Part shown: positions 43,821 to 57,941 of the stretch, piece after piece
Layout of the letters: each line of letters begins with the position of its first letter
How positions within the stretch are numbered: position 1 is the stretch's first letter
Origin: Porogramme epimiltina
Lineage: Eukaryota; Basidiomycota; Agaricomycetes; Polyporales; Polyporaceae
Reading direction: 5' to 3'
DNA length: 64,000 bases
NCBI GenBank assembly: GCA_900155495.1
Contig: FTLJ01000179.1
Location: 1 to 64,000 of the forward strand
Position numbers and translations under genes: made by a program
Notes under the pieces: generated by a model
Database searches by the model: none
Told to the model about the DNA's origin: nothing
Seen by the model: the letters and a program-made list of their open reading frames with translations, nothing else

Positions 43821-45324
43821 GGTAGCGACTGAGGACTGAAGGGGGCGGGAGAGAGACGGGCCGGGACGGGGTATTTGTGGGCGCAGGCGGCGGCGGGACG
43901 ATCGACGGGGGTGGGCCAGGGCAGGTGCCGAGACGGTTCAGTGACCCGAGCTACGACCACTAGCAAGAGATCGTGCAGATGTCCTGGTTCCCGATCTCAG
44001 ATTTCGTGTGGCGCTAAGGTTAGTCCAGCTTACCGTTCCGGGGGAGTATCCCTCGGTCTGCCAATTTCACCTTTCCGGGGCCAATACAAAGTACCCCGGT
44101 GCTCTCCGCTCTTCCGTCTCTGGACGCGGGTAGTGGCTGCCCCGAACATCCCGAGTGGTGCGCTCTCTAAGCTCGCGCGGGCTTAGCGGGGTCAGTACAC
44201 GGGGCACCCAGCGCCCTAATCCGCATCGAATCGCTACCACCGCTCTGGAGAGCGTCGGGTTAGCGCAAGCTACTGGGGACCTGGGGCGCGCCCTGCGTTC
44301 TCTGAGGGAGGCTGCCGCCAAGCACATGCCCGCTCCCGCATGGCGACAGGGACAAGCTCCTTCGTGCTTCCCTTCAGGTGATGAAGACCGTGGCCATGCG
44401 TACACCCACATTCATGAGCCTTCCCGATGGGCACCCCCGAGCCTGTTCGGTAGGTCATTTATCAGCACACTTGGGGAAACATGACGGACACCGGAGGGCT
44501 GTTGCCCGACCCGGCGTCCCCACTTCCATACTTGCACACCCGCGAATCCCTCAACCAGATCCGTCCTCTCGGCCGGCGAGCGGGCTTGTGGTCTTGCATC
44601 GTTCTTGTTCTGAGTTAATGTGCCTTGGATGTACCCATATTACATGGCTTGGTGCTTCCAGCATTCGCGGAGATCAAGATTCAGATTCCGCTGATCTCAA
44701 TCAGCTCCCATTGGTCGATCATTACTATTGCATCATCAGTGACAGACTTCGTTTCTCCTGTTCCAACTCCGGGCTATGAACAAAGTGCTCCTGCTGCTCC
44801 GGACAACTGCAGCCTCGGCACACCAGTTTTAGGAGCGCATGTGTCCCTGACGCCAACGTGAACCACAATTTCACCGTGGAAACGCGGGTGGCGGCCGAGT
44901 TGATGACACTCACTACAAACTAGGGAGTTGTAGTGCCCTCGGGGGTCAGTTAATATCAATGGCGGACGTCAAAATGTCCAGGATACGGTGAAGCACGGCA
45001 GATTGTCTCTTGTCAGAGCAAGCAAAACTCTCTCCAAAACGGCTTCAGCTCATCATGATATGACCATTCGCGTGCCCAGGGACCCGATCGAGCGGTCTGC
45101 CAGAAACGGCGGCCTGGTGACGACAACATCACTCACATTTCACCTCCGGGCACGAAAACCGCAACAGCAGAGAAGCGCGGTCACGCATTAACGTGTGTCT
45201 TCAGTTGCTCCACCATACGTTGCGGCTTTCGGTCCCTCCGCCCACGACCCAACGCCCCAGATATTATAAGGCGTCCCTTGAGGCGTCCCTCATCTCTCGC
45301 CATTTCCGCCACCGCATCGACACC
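43821..45324. promoter_or_regulatory. Shared divergent upstream region of the two paralogues
   Basis: 1.5 kb separate the divergent starts. A TATA-like TATTATAAG at 45262-45270 lies about 55 bp before the right-hand start. The middle (44.0-44.5 kb) is GC-rich with open frames that I do not consider genes. Confidence 0.45.
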
Positions 45325-46286
45325 ATGCAGTCCGTCTTCCAGACCAGCCCGCTAACCCCCATCGCCCTTTACCGTCCCACACTGGATACCGCTGTGGCCT
45401 CGGAGACGCAGGATCGGCCACAACTCGAAGTTTCCATTGACGTGTCCCATTCCTGCCACCCATTGCCTCTGTCCTCCCTTCCGGGCACTCCCCCCGGCCA
45501 TGGCATGGTCACCCCATCGCCCACCTCCGCGTCCGCGTACAGCAATTCTCCGGCATCCACGTACTCTCATCCGGTCACACCACTTTTATATGGGCGGTGC
45601 CCTACCGGATCCCCTCCCGAATCGGCTTCGCCCTTGGAGGCAGACATCCTCCCATCCATGCCGGGTCCTTCTCGGCGTCAGGGAAGACGGTCGTCTTTGC
45701 CCTCGTCCCCCCTCGACGACGGCCTAGTCATACAGGGTACGAATATCGTCCACCCGTATGCGCGGCTATACAACAAGAAAAACGGTGCGGGAAAACGGAG
45801 GAAGATGTGGAACCACGCCCTAGAGAAGGCGCTCTTCACACCAGAGGAGATGTAAGTCGTGACATTCGTCGCACGCGTGCGCACGAAGAATGCCAAGGCT
45901 AACACTCCTCGTGCAGATCTACGATGGGCGCACCACAGAGGCGCACGATCTACACTGCGAGCCTGGAGGCGCACATTGACCGTCTGCACGATCAATTGGC
46001 CGCTAGGGGCATGCCCGTCGCCACCGAAAGCGAGCTCCTCTCGTACCACGGTCTCAACGCCAAAACTGCAAAGGTAGGACTCACCGTTGTCTTGCGGCGA
46101 GTGGACCCTGTTGACCCTGTTTCAAGAGTATGGTGTCCGGCCTCCACCACGATGCATCCGACATAAAGGTGAAACTCCTGGAGATTGAACGGGCGGTCAG
46201 TATTCCAGTCTTTGTCGCAGCTCATGGATTGACACTACTTACAGAACAGCAAGTTGGAGCAACAGCTTGGCACCCCGTACAAGTAG
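45325..46286 (+). CDS. Unknown protein, member B of a divergent paralogous pair
   Basis: Four exons (45325-45851, 45917-46073, 46127-46195, 46245-46286) encode 264 residues. The N-terminal 150 residues are Ser/Pro-rich with several short Thr-Pro/Ser-Pro sites. A basic NKKNGAGKRRKMW stretch (about 153) precedes the domain shared with the gene at 42661: PQRRTIYTASLEAHIDRLH, then RGMPVATESELLSYHGLN, AKTAKSMVSGLHHDAS and a heptad-like KVKLLEIERANSKLEQQL end. Exons 2 and 3 are 157 and 69 nt, identical to those of the paralogue, with the same phases (2 then 0). The start has a good context (CACCATG). Function is unknown; a transcription-factor-like role is an inference from the basic patch and low-complexity N-terminus. 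Confidence 0.75.
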
Positions 46287-46645
46287 CATTAGTTTCGTTC
46301 ATCGTCCGGATTCATTGTCAGCGCGCGTTTCCTTCCCGAGGTTTGACCAGCATAGTTAGATCACGGTATGAGATGGATAGATTTTGTACCATATGGCAAG
46401 CATCCGCGTTTGGAGGTAGTATGGGGTGATAGTCATAAATCCAATTTATGGTATGTTTCGCGCAACACCTCGAGCCGGCGGATACCTCTTCCTCCGAATT
46501 TCCCACGCCTCCCAGCGCTTGTGCAGAGCCCTGGAGCTGCCCTGGACCGCGCCGTCGACACTAGACTCGTCCTTACATTCGGCACCCAGGCTATCCAGTA
46601 ACTCTCTGTATCTCATAACTCTCCCTTGCACACCTACACGCAGTC
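46287..46645. other. Intergenic between paralogue B and SPF30
   Basis: 359 bp that hold the 3' flank of one plus-strand gene and the promoter of the next. No motif is called. Confidence 0.4.
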
Positions 46646-47475
46646 ATGGACGCCGCCGACCTCGAGACATACCAAGTCCAACTGTCGCAAGTCGAGCTCG
46701 CGCTCTCCGCCGACCCCGAAAGCAACGAGCTCATCTCCCTCCGCTCGGAACTCAAGGAGCTCATCGACCTCACGCAGGCCGCGCTCGCTCAGAGCGGCGG
46801 CGCGGCATCGTCTTCCAAGCCCGACGCGCCGAAGAAAACGTCTGCGCCCGCGGCCGGCGCAGCCGCGGCGTCGGGGAAAGCGTGGGCGGCGGGCGACGAG
46901 TGCCTCGCGAAGTACTCGGGCGACGGGCAATGGTACCCTGCGCGCATCGCGAGCGTGGGCGGGTCCGCGGACAAGCGCGCGTACAGCGTCGTGTTCAAGG
47001 GGTACAACAACACGGAGCTCGTGAACGGCTCGCAGATCAAGGCGCTGCCGTCGGGGGGCGCGGGGGCGGCCTCGTCGTCGTTTGCGGCGGGCGGCGTGGG
47101 CGGGAGCAAGCGGAAGCTGTCGAAGGAGGAAGAGGAGGAGCGAGAGCGGAAGAAGAAGAAGAACGAGAAGAAGCTCGAGGTGCGCGCGGCCAAGGCGAAG
47201 GAGCAGCAGGAGAAGCAAGTGTCGTGGCAAAAGTTCGCGAAGAAGTCCGAGCGCAAGGGCATACACATAGCGGGCACGACGGGCACGAGCATCTTCAAGA
47301 CACCGGACAATCCTTTAGGACGAGGTGCGTGGCTGTCTGGCTCGTGGCAAGGGTGCTGCTGACCTTGCGACCCTGACCATGCGCAGTGGGTGTGACTGGC
47401 AGTGGGAAAGGGATGACGGACGTCGCGCCACGCATTAAACACAAATTCGAGGCTACGGACGATCCAAACGCCTAG
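46646..47475 (+). CDS. SPF30 / SMNDC1, Tudor-domain splicing factor
   Basis: Two exons (46646-47324, 47387-47475) encode 255 residues. The N-terminal helix (DLETYQVQLSQVELAL, LRSELKELIDLTQ) is typical for the family. The Tudor domain covers about 78-138 (GDECLAKYSGDGQWYPARI, YSVVFKGYNNTELV) and would bind symmetric dimethylarginine in Sm proteins. A Lys/Glu-rich helix follows, then the conserved end SWQKFAKKSERKG and SIFKTPDNPLGRVGVTGSGKGMT. SPF30 is needed to bring the U4/U6.U5 tri-snRNP into the spliceosome. The one intron (62 nt) falls within the last conserved block. The size matches the human protein. Confidence 0.93.
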
Positions 47476-49900
47476 AGCGGCTAACTTGTGAGTAGAATGT
47501 TATCGCATGTCGGATGAGATACTGACTGCTGGGGTAGCATGTACTGTATATGTTGCTCCGTTGTCGTGTGCACTAGTTTTCTCTTTTTAACCTTGTTCTA
47601 CATGTCATTCTACCAGGTCGCATCCTTCGTACCCTCGGTGGACACCGGAGCTCTACCTCAAGCCAACGCGGTGACGGGTGTGCCGTGGACAAACTCAGCT
47701 AAGCTATGGCCTAAGCCTTTGTCTCTGCCGTGCGCATACATCGAGTCTTACCGCCTTCGGGCTCGGTTTCAAGCACAGGCGTTGTGTCGTGGCCCGCTGG
47801 CGCCGCGGCACATGGTACGCAACATGGTCGATGACGTAGTGGCCTTTGCGGAAGTACACTGCGCACATACAGCGTCCTAAAACGTTGGTGTCGCCCTACC
47901 GAACTCGGGCTCACACCCTCCTATGTCGTCGTTGACTTCTGCCGCGTGCCAATCTTAACTTACTTGTCGCCAGCCAATCGTCAAGCGGTCTATTCGCTAC
48001 ACGTAATCGAGGGCCCGCTTTATTGCATCAGGTACGCCGCTGAACCAACTTCATATCCTGAGCGGCTGCGGCTCAGTCTATGGTGGGGAAACGAGAATGG
48101 GGTTAGCATGCTTCCTAATACGGGGCGGGCATTAGATGCCCTGGTACATGGCATGTGCCGCGGAGATTGAGGGCAGGGACGCCGTTGAACAGGGCGTAGG
48201 GATCGCGGGGTTCGTACGTTGGGATGTTCATCGCCAGGGAGGAGGGACTAAGCTTATAGAGCACGTACGGGGCTCGTCATCGCGGCCGCTTCCATGCCTC
48301 GCGCAGGTGTAGATGGCGCTGCCCGCTCTGACGCTCGTTTCGTCCCGGGGACGGCGACGGCACAATGAGCGCTGTGAACTCAATGACGACCTCCGCGCTC
48401 GCCTTCTGCCCTCGCATCACGTCGATGACAGGGAGGCGCGATGCGTTGCACTCCGCGAGCCCCCTGCCGCGTCGCTGAGCAGCTCGCCTCCTAGCAGCTG
48501 CTGCGCGACGCGGCGCGGGCGGGTGGACCGGCGGACGGGGCCCGTGCACGAGACTTTCAACGGGACTTCCAAGGTGTGGTTAGGTGCAAAAAGAACCGGG
48601 CCGGAGCAAGCATGGACCAACAGCTCCCCTATCGATCTCGGCCTGAGACCCCGCGCGTCAGGCCAATCTCGAGATCCCGGTCGGCTGCCAGACTCTAAAA
48701 GCCCAGGAGGCCATCTGCAGGTGCGGTCCACGAACTCAACCCCGCCAAACCGGCGGACGGCGGGCGCCAGATCTGGTATGTATGAATCGCCGCATTCGGC
48801 GCGGACGCTCCACCGGGATTTGGGGTGGCGATCTGAGCAGAATCTTGGCCCCGAGAGGCCCATGGCGATCGTCCTCCAGCCCGTCCAACTTTGTTGCTCT
48901 TTCTGACGGCCCCCCGCGCTGAGCCATCCGCCCGATGCCGCCCGCCAGCCGCTAGTTCCGATGTTAACCTCGCGCCCCCCTCCAAGATCCATACCGGCTT
49001 CTTAACACTCCACGCGCAACGCCAGCCGCCGCACATGGAGCCAAAGGTTAAGGTGTCGGGTGCACTTGACGTTGGGGCACGCCTGCCCCGGGTCTCCGAG
49101 GACCTAGGCCGCCCGTGCTCTGTGGACACCCCCGAGATGTCCGACCAATGTCAAACCGCATCCGGTGAAGGCCAGCGGGGGCGCGCACAGCCAGCAGGTA
49201 CTGTACGGGCGCGCCCTCGCGCCGCCCCGCACCTAAATAGGCCTGGCCGTGCACGATCCCGACCGCAGCGACGTCGTCGCAATTCCGAGCACGCTCGCGC
49301 GGCACTCCGGTAGGCCTCTTGTCGTTTAGAGGCGAGGCTCGCTGACGGGTGCCGGCAGGACCGCCTTCTCCCAGTCCGCGAGGCACTGGGCGGGGCCTCG
49401 TGCTGGGTTCGCCCCGGTTGCGTCTAATTGCGCCCTTGCTTCGCGATGCGGCTATCCGCATCCCGCGGACGAAGCTCAAGACAGGTTTCCTTACTGGAGC
49501 CACCGCTGCACCTCCCCCCCGTGGCCTAGGCCCCGGACCCGCAACAGCGGGTGCGGCGGTTGCGGGAGTCTTCACGCGCCTTCACCAGCCCGCGGCGCGG
49601 TTCAGCAGGCGGGGGAGAGGCGGGGCTCCCGAACAGGCTCAGGCTGCGGCAGACGAGACCGCTTGCCGATCTTCTGCACGGCCTTCTGTGCAGAATGTCT
49701 CTAATTGACGCAAAGTTTCCATCCCCTTGGGTGGACTCCCGTTCCGGAGTAGGGACTGGCCTTCTCGGGAAGGCGGGGGGCGGGGTTGGACGACGAGTAG
49801 GAGTATGAAGGTCGTCACACATGTCACCATAGCCATACACGTACAATGGATCCCAGCCACCACCGCACGGGGTAAGAACCGCCGTCGGTCCAAGGCGCGT
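47476..49900. other. Gene-free stretch, GC-rich in second half
   Basis: The first part is the SPF30 3' flank. Between 48.3 and 49.8 kb GC content is high and several open frames overlap on both strands. A minus-strand frame near 48.4 kb has a protein-like run, but no splice partners or family. No repeat or RNA gene is evident. Confidence 0.5.
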
Positions 49901-52187
<2,287 letters not shown>

Positions 52188-52700
52188 GGTTTAGGGCTCG
52201 AAGCTGTGCAGCCAATAGAAAACTTCGTTAGGAGAAATGTGACCGCCTTGATGTTATCTTCTGGCTTTGCTGCGCGCAATATCGTGTAATCTAGTCAGTA
52301 ATTCCCCAAATTCTGTTCCTTCGTTTGCTCCTTCGAGCCGGGGATATGAGATCTTGAGGGTATGAGGGAAGTGGCGATCCGTCAGGTGATCTAGTACTAC
52401 AGCACAGGCGTCTACCTTAATTACTATATATGGAGCTCCCGACGAACTCGCCGCCCTCTTTACGCTACGACGATCGTAACGACGAGTTTCGTTCGCCCGG
52501 AGGGTCTTTCTGACGCTACAACTGCGGAATAACACCGGTTAGGTCGTCCTCAGGGTGGTAGTAGCTCGACCCTGAACTCTACACAAGAGTCTCTCTCGTA
52601 ACTAGCATCAACTCTATCTTGTTGAACTTGTGACGTGAGTCGCTGTTCTAACACAACTCTCGAACTCTCCCATTTGCACTCTCGGCCGTCAATTTTGACT
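52188..52700. promoter_or_regulatory. Divergent upstream region RIO2 / NAA40
   Basis: 513 bp between divergent starts. Two minus-strand open frames here (52254-52535 and 52550-52735) look partly protein-like, but I could not join them with sound splice sites, and they would overlap the promoters. Confidence 0.45.
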
Positions 52701-53694
52701 ATGGGGGCCTCAAAGCTGGTGAATGTTGCCAACAAAGTTTGTCTTCATTTAGATGTCCAGCCTGTCTGTATTGATCCACCTCCCACTAGGCCACCAGTTC
52801 CAAACTCGCTTCCGTGGCAGGCGTCACTTCAAAACCTGTATTGATCAAGGGTGTTTCGTAATAATGTCTTTTCATTGTTCCAGGCTGAAAGCTTACCCTC
52901 TCGAAAGCTTCGATGTTCTGGTGCAGACCGCGTCTGAGCTAACCCCTCGTACCCGCGATGAGGCGTGGGAGTTGTACGAGACCAACATGAAGACGCTGTG
53001 GGTGAAGCAGACATCTTCAATGAGAATACACTCACATGTCCGAATCTGCCACATATAGGACTGAGCCATCGTCGTTCGGATGGAATCCCGAAGAAAAAAA
53101 GGAAGAGCTTTTTCATCTGGATTCGCGGTTCATTCTTGTGCGGACGACGAACAACCCACAGGCCGAAAACTGTGATGATGGAATTTCCACCCTGGTGGCA
53201 TTCTCCATGTTCCGGTTCGATTATGAGGAGTATGAAGAGTGTCCTGGTGAGGGTGTGAATTCAGTATACTGGTAGGCAATTAGTCCTAAACTACCGGGTA
53301 ACTCGACTCACAGTATGTTGAAATAGCTATGAGCTCCAGGTCGCTTCTCCCTTCAGAGGTCGCGGATTGGGATGCTTTCTACTCAACAAGTTGACCGCCA
53401 TCGGCAAACATTGGCGAATGGAGAAGATATTACTGACTGTGCTGAAAGGCACGTGGCATAGCCTCGATTTGACTCAGGCACCTCGACTAATGCGTTTATC
53501 GAAGTCAACACCCAGGCGTATGATTTTTACGAAAAGATGAGGTACTCGAAGTTTTACTTCTACGACTATTGACGTGTTTAACGGTAAAGTTTAGGTTTGA
53601 GGTAGATCCTACCTCGCCAGACCACCCAGACCAGCACGAGGATGAGGGTGAACACGAGACTGTAGACTATCATATAATGTCGAAAATCTTGTAG
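52701..53694 (+). CDS. NAA40: N-alpha-acetyltransferase 40 (NatD), histone H4/H2A
   Basis: Six exons (52701-52837, 52884-52997, 53059-53271, 53327-53448, 53505-53541, 53595-53694) encode 240 residues. Family features include AWELYETNMKTL, YELQVASPFRGRGLGCFLL (acetyl-CoA loop RGRGLG, strand beta4) and NTQAYDFYEKMRFEVDP, followed by SPDHP and YHIMSKIL at the end. NatD acetylates the N-terminal Ser of histones H4 and H2A. Intron 4 (53449-53504) has a GC donor (GCACGT after AAAG), and frame continuity through VLKVNTQAYDF needs it. Intron 1 is the weakest call: its donor was chosen to give an in-frame, 46-nt intron, and the first 45 residues are poorly conserved. Confidence 0.86.
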
Positions 53695-53915
53695 AATACA
53701 GTTGGACCTTGTCTTAACGAGGGCCCCTCTAAAATCAGAGTATCCAAATCAATACACCAGTTATAGCTATGGCTATAAGTCCGGCTGAAGTCTAGGCTTA
53801 CTAGATGACATAAAAGGAAACGTAACCTTAACCCAAAAACATCCGCGTTCCGAATTCCCCGCCGAGTCGACGCCTGTGCTGGAGCACAACTATCCCTTCT
53901 CCCCACCTTCTACCC
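53695..53915. other. Intergenic between NAA40 and NDUFB11
   Basis: 221 bp, A+T-rich in the first half, containing the NAA40 3' flank and the NDUFB11 promoter. Confidence 0.4.
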
Positions 53916-54364
53916 ATGCCGTCCCCATCATCACTACGCACGCTCCAGCGGCGGGCGTGTTCTGCTCGCCTTACGCCCAGCTGCAGGCGGTATGCCTCCC
54001 ACGGACACGGCCCTCACTACAACGAGCCGACGGGCTATCTCTTCGCGGAGAAGGTACGAAACGATACCCATACATATTCTGCGAGCGAGGCATCGTATCT
54101 TATATTTCCTCGTTACTGGCTTGGGCGAACAGCCTCTTCCTGCAGGCCAGAAGCGCAAGAAGGAGTCTTGGGAGAACGTGTGGTACATTGGCATGTATGG
54201 CACGATGGGCGTGGCCGCGGTCTTGCTGTACTACAAGCCCGACACTAGGTGAGCGTCCTGCCAACATAGTCTGCTCTGTGTGCTGATGCCAAGGACTCAG
54301 CATACACTCCTGGGCTTTGAAGGAGGCCAAGGCTCGCATGGAGGCTCGTGGCGAGAAGGCCTAG
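53916..54364 (+). CDS. NADH:ubiquinone oxidoreductase subunit NDUFB11 / ESSS (complex I)
   Basis: Three exons (53916-54053, 54133-54248, 54301-54364) encode 105 residues. A 26-residue Arg/Ser-rich presequence ends near RRYASHG, followed by HYNEPTGYLFAEKPLPAGQKRKKESWENVWYIGMYG with one membrane helix (about 70-86, GTMGVAAVLLYY), and IHSWALKEAKARME at the C-terminus. This order is typical for the ESSS subunit of the complex I membrane arm in the inner membrane. The small size is normal for fungi. The three neighbours to the right also encode mitochondrial or peroxisomal proteins. Confidence 0.85.
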
Positions 54365-54613
54365 ACTGGTCGTACCAACTCCTGGCACACCGCCAATACA
54401 TCCCTTTATCTCTCGAATTGTATTATGGCGGACGTGGTCATAGCGGATGTTAAGATCCGGTCATTACTAGCGTTCAAATACGCGTGCTAAGGTGCTCTAA
54501 GTGTCTCCATGCTAGTCTGTGCGCGTGCGGCAGTTGAAGCCGCGGACCCTGCTCAGGGCTTCAACTAACCTTCAGCCCCTCGGTGCTCCCTCTAGTACCA
54601 CGAGCAAATCCCG

Positions 54614-55398
54614 CTAGTGGTGATCCGACTCGCAGTGCTTCTTATACTCTTCCTCCGTCATGAGCTTGTCCAGCTGCAAGAGGACGTAAGGACAACGTCA
54701 AGGACCAGGCGTGACGTGCGCGACACTCACCTCGGACGGATCACTGATCTTGACCTTGCACAACCAGCCTGTTCACGGCGGCCTTTAGTTTAGGAAGGAG
54801 AAGCGATTTAAAATATACGAACCCTTGTCCTCCGGCGACTTGTTGAGGAGGCCCGGTTGGTCGTTCAGTGTAGCGTTCACCTCTTCGACCGTACCAGAAA
54901 CAGGAGCGAACTATATGCAGATGGTCTCAGTCGGGGAGAGGAAAAGGAGACGTCTTGTGCACTCACAATGTCCGAGGCGGCCTTCACACTCTCCACCGCG
55001 CCGATTTGGTCTGTCAAAGACGCGGTCAGCTCAAGCCCTGCCCGACAGCGCGAGAGATAAGCCACGCACCACCTTGCGCAATCTCAGTGCCCTCCTGGGG
55101 GAGCTCCACGTACACGACGTCGCCGAGGCTCGACTGGGCGTAGTCGGTGATAGAGACGGTGCCGATCTGCGTCGCGTCGTCGTACACGACCGCCTCGTGG
55201 TCCTCGGTGTACTTCTTCGCTGCACGCGCATGAACCACGTCAGCACGGCGTGCGTGTATGCAAGACAGCCAGCTCACTGATCAGGGTGCGCACGAACGGC
55301 GTCGGGCGGGAGACGCGTGCCACAGCGGGCGCGACAGGGCGCACGGCGCGCAGGGCGGCGGAGCCGGAACGGGAGGCGTGACGGAGGGCCGAGAGCAT
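54614..55398 (-). CDS. GCV3: Glycine cleavage system H protein, mitochondrial
   Basis: Six exons (55398-55278, 55219-55070, 55010-54967, 54910-54823, 54768-54731, 54673-54614) encode 166 residues. An Arg/Ala-rich mitochondrial presequence of about 38 residues is followed by [33 protein letters not shown], and the lipoylation motif [12 protein letters not shown] (Lys100). Next come [30 protein letters not shown] and [11 protein letters not shown]. The H protein shuttles the aminomethyl group in the glycine cleavage complex of the matrix. Exon 2 ends at the second of two nearby GT sites; the first would lose the Gly before Asp and break the family pattern. Introns are 54-59 nt. Confidence 0.95.
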
Positions 55399-55828
55399 GT
55401 CGTGAGAGCGTTAGCCACTGGGGATTTTCGTGGGGCGAAGTTGGGACGCGACGGTCAAGAGAGGGGAGAAGAGGAGGGGGCGGGGGAAGGAGAGACGGAA
55501 CTCCGTGCAAAAGTCTCGGAGGGTCGGACCACTGGTGTGCCTCCCCGTTATGGTTCCGCTCTTACGTATTTTGCGGGCTCGAGACCTGCTGCACCTTGCT
55601 GCACGCGTCTGGCTATCTCTCGGTAAACGGCCGGGCTATACAAGCATATGTGATTGCGAAAGTATCTATGCGATAAACATGAGGATGTAAGGTACAGTGA
55701 GCGGTGGGGTCGAGTGTGCAAGCTCGAGGTCTCCTTTTGTGATGAGTGGGGCAGGACATTACAAGCACATGCATTAACGAAGCAACTATGTATGGTGATG
55801 ATGACGAGCAAGTAGTAATGACCTCCGC
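55399..55828. other. Intergenic, GCV3 promoter and EF-Tu 3' flank
   Basis: 430 bp between two minus-strand genes. The left part is GC-rich with a G/A-rich run (55443-55500); the right part is the 3' flank of EF-Tu. Confidence 0.4.
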
Positions 55829-57687
55829 TCATGCGAACTCAAGAACCTTGGTGATGATACCAGTACCGATGGTCTTGCCACCCTCACGAAGCGTGAAGCT
55901 AAGGTGGACGTAAGTTGAGAATCACGAAGATAACACATAGCAACGTACCGGGAGCCAACCTCCCCTGCAACATCGTGGTGCAAAGTACAGACCATCTCGA
56001 CGTTGTCACCGGGCATGACCATCTTTTCTTCCGCATCCGCTGTGCCCTCAGGCCATGACAGCCGTGTGCTGATATCCGCAGTACGAATGAAGAGCTGAGG
56101 TGTGTAGTTGGCCATGAAAGGAGTGTAACGACCTCCCTCGTCCTTGGTCAGAATCTATAGGACACGAGTTTTGTTAGGCTCCGTAACATGGGAGCACGAG
56201 AATCACGAACATAAATCTGAGCCTGGAACGACTTGACAGCCTTCATAGAACCAGGGGCGATGATGACCTGACCGCGCTTAATCTGCTCGCGCTTGATACC
56301 GCGCAGCAGTGCACCCATGTTGTCACCTGCTTCACCGCGGTCGAGCTCCTTGTGGAACGCCTCTGCCGGAGTTTTCAGCAAAGCTTGACGAAGGAATCAT
56401 GTTTCGAGAACTTACCAATGCCAGTCAACACGGACTTGATCTTGGTACCGAAGCCGACAATTTCGATTTCGTCACCTTTGTTGCAGACACCACGCTCCAC
56501 CTAACGGCTGGGTTAGCGCATCCCATATAGTCTCATCTCGCCCTACTTACACGACCAGTCGCAACGGTTCCACGACCAGAGATGGAGAAGACGTCCTCGA
56601 CAGGAAGCAAGAAGGGCTTGTCGAGGTCACCTGCAATGGCGTTGGAATTCTGTGAACTAGACTGAGTGATGACTACTCACGGGCAGGGATCTCCAGCCAC
56701 TCGTCACAAGCACGGATAAGCTCCTGAATCTTCTCCGCACCGATGTCGTTGTTGCGGCCCTCGAGAGCGGCCAACGCGGAACCCATGACGATTGGGGTGT
56801 TCTCGCCATCGAAGTTGTAAGTCGACAGGAGGTCACGCATTTCCATGTCGACAAGCTCCAACATCTCCGGGTCGGCGATCATGTCGACCTTGTTAATAAA
56901 GACGACAAGCTTCTTGATGCCGACCTGGCGAGCCAGGAGAAGATGCTCTCGGGTCTGGGGCATCTGACCGTCCGTAGCGGAGACGACAATGATAGCACCG
57001 TCCATCTGCGCCGCACCGGTAATCATGTTCTTGATATCTTGGGGACGGTGAGCTACGTCACAGAGCAAAACGGAGCCACGTACAATCGGCGTGGCCGGGA
57101 CAGTCAATGTGGCCATAGTGACGTGTTTCACTCTCGTACTCGACGTGAGCCGAATTGATAGTGATACCACGGGCCTTCTCCTCAGGTGCCTTGTCAATCT
57201 GCGAGTAGTCGGTGAACTGAGCCGCGCCCTTCTCGGCGAGAACCTTCGTGATGGCAGCAGTCAGGGTGGTCTTGCCATGATCGACGTGGCCTACGCGTTC
57301 GTATTAAGAACTATGAGGGAAGGGGTGTACGAGACAGTAAACACACCAATGGTACCGATGTTCAAGTGAGGCTTCGCACGCGAGAACTTGTTGGAAGCAG
57401 GCTCCGCATACCCGCGAGTGAAGACTAGCAGCACTACGTCAATTGCCTGTATAAGACAAGGGCAATATCATACGCACCCAAGCTACGTCCAACTGTCCTG
57501 CAGAAAGGGTGGGCAGTGGTAGTTGGGTACCTGACCGAACTCCGCGCACAAGTGGAAAGGGACTGCGTAGCTGGCAACACGTCAGGACACGTAACCCAGC
57601 AGCTCAACGGCGAATGAGGTACATACCACGGCTGCTGTACAGACGGCGGGCAATGACCCTGGTGGCAGGAAGAGGAGCCTTGAACAT
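55829..57687 (-). CDS. TUF1: Mitochondrial elongation factor Tu
   Basis: Nine exons (57687-57627, 57424-57347, 57290-57084, 57037-56681, 56630-56551, 56500-56416, 56362-56211, 56154-55949, 55898-55829) encode 431 residues. A short presequence ([17 protein letters not shown]) precedes [17 protein letters not shown]. GTPase motifs are GHVDHGKT (47-54), [34 protein letters not shown] and the GSALAAL loop. The beta-barrel domains show [22 protein letters not shown] and GDNVEMVC, and the end [18 protein letters not shown] is conserved. It delivers aminoacyl-tRNA to mitochondrial ribosomes. Intron 1 is 202 nt, the longest in the window; the others are 46-56 nt. Exon 2 starts in [10 protein letters not shown], which fits the mature N-terminus. 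Confidence 0.95.
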
Positions 57688-57941
57688 GACGGCGAGGAGA
57701 AGATGAGAGCAAGCAACAGCGACGTGCAACTCAGGTGCAACCTCACTCCTGCCGGCGCTCGTCCCTAAAATTCCGGCGGGGCCACGGCACGGCTTTCTCC
57801 GGTGATCGCTCCCTATTTCGGAAACCGGGGCCGCTCGCACGTGAGCAGCAGGCGCGTCGGGGTCGGGGACTTCGCGTTTACCGGCGCATGATACACGCAC
57901 ATCTTGCCTTTCCCCGCATCCTCTCCACGTACCCCGCACCT
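57688..57941. promoter_or_regulatory. Divergent promoter EF-Tu / PEX14
   Basis: 254 bp between divergent starts. A palindromic CACGTG (E-box, bHLH site) lies at 57838-57843, near the middle. No TATA box is seen. Confidence 0.5.

Noticed and set aside
52254..52735. Two minus-strand open frames between RIO2 and NAA40
   Set aside because: They look partly protein-like, but no donor-acceptor pair joins them in frame, they occupy a divergent promoter, and the second overlaps the NAA40 start.
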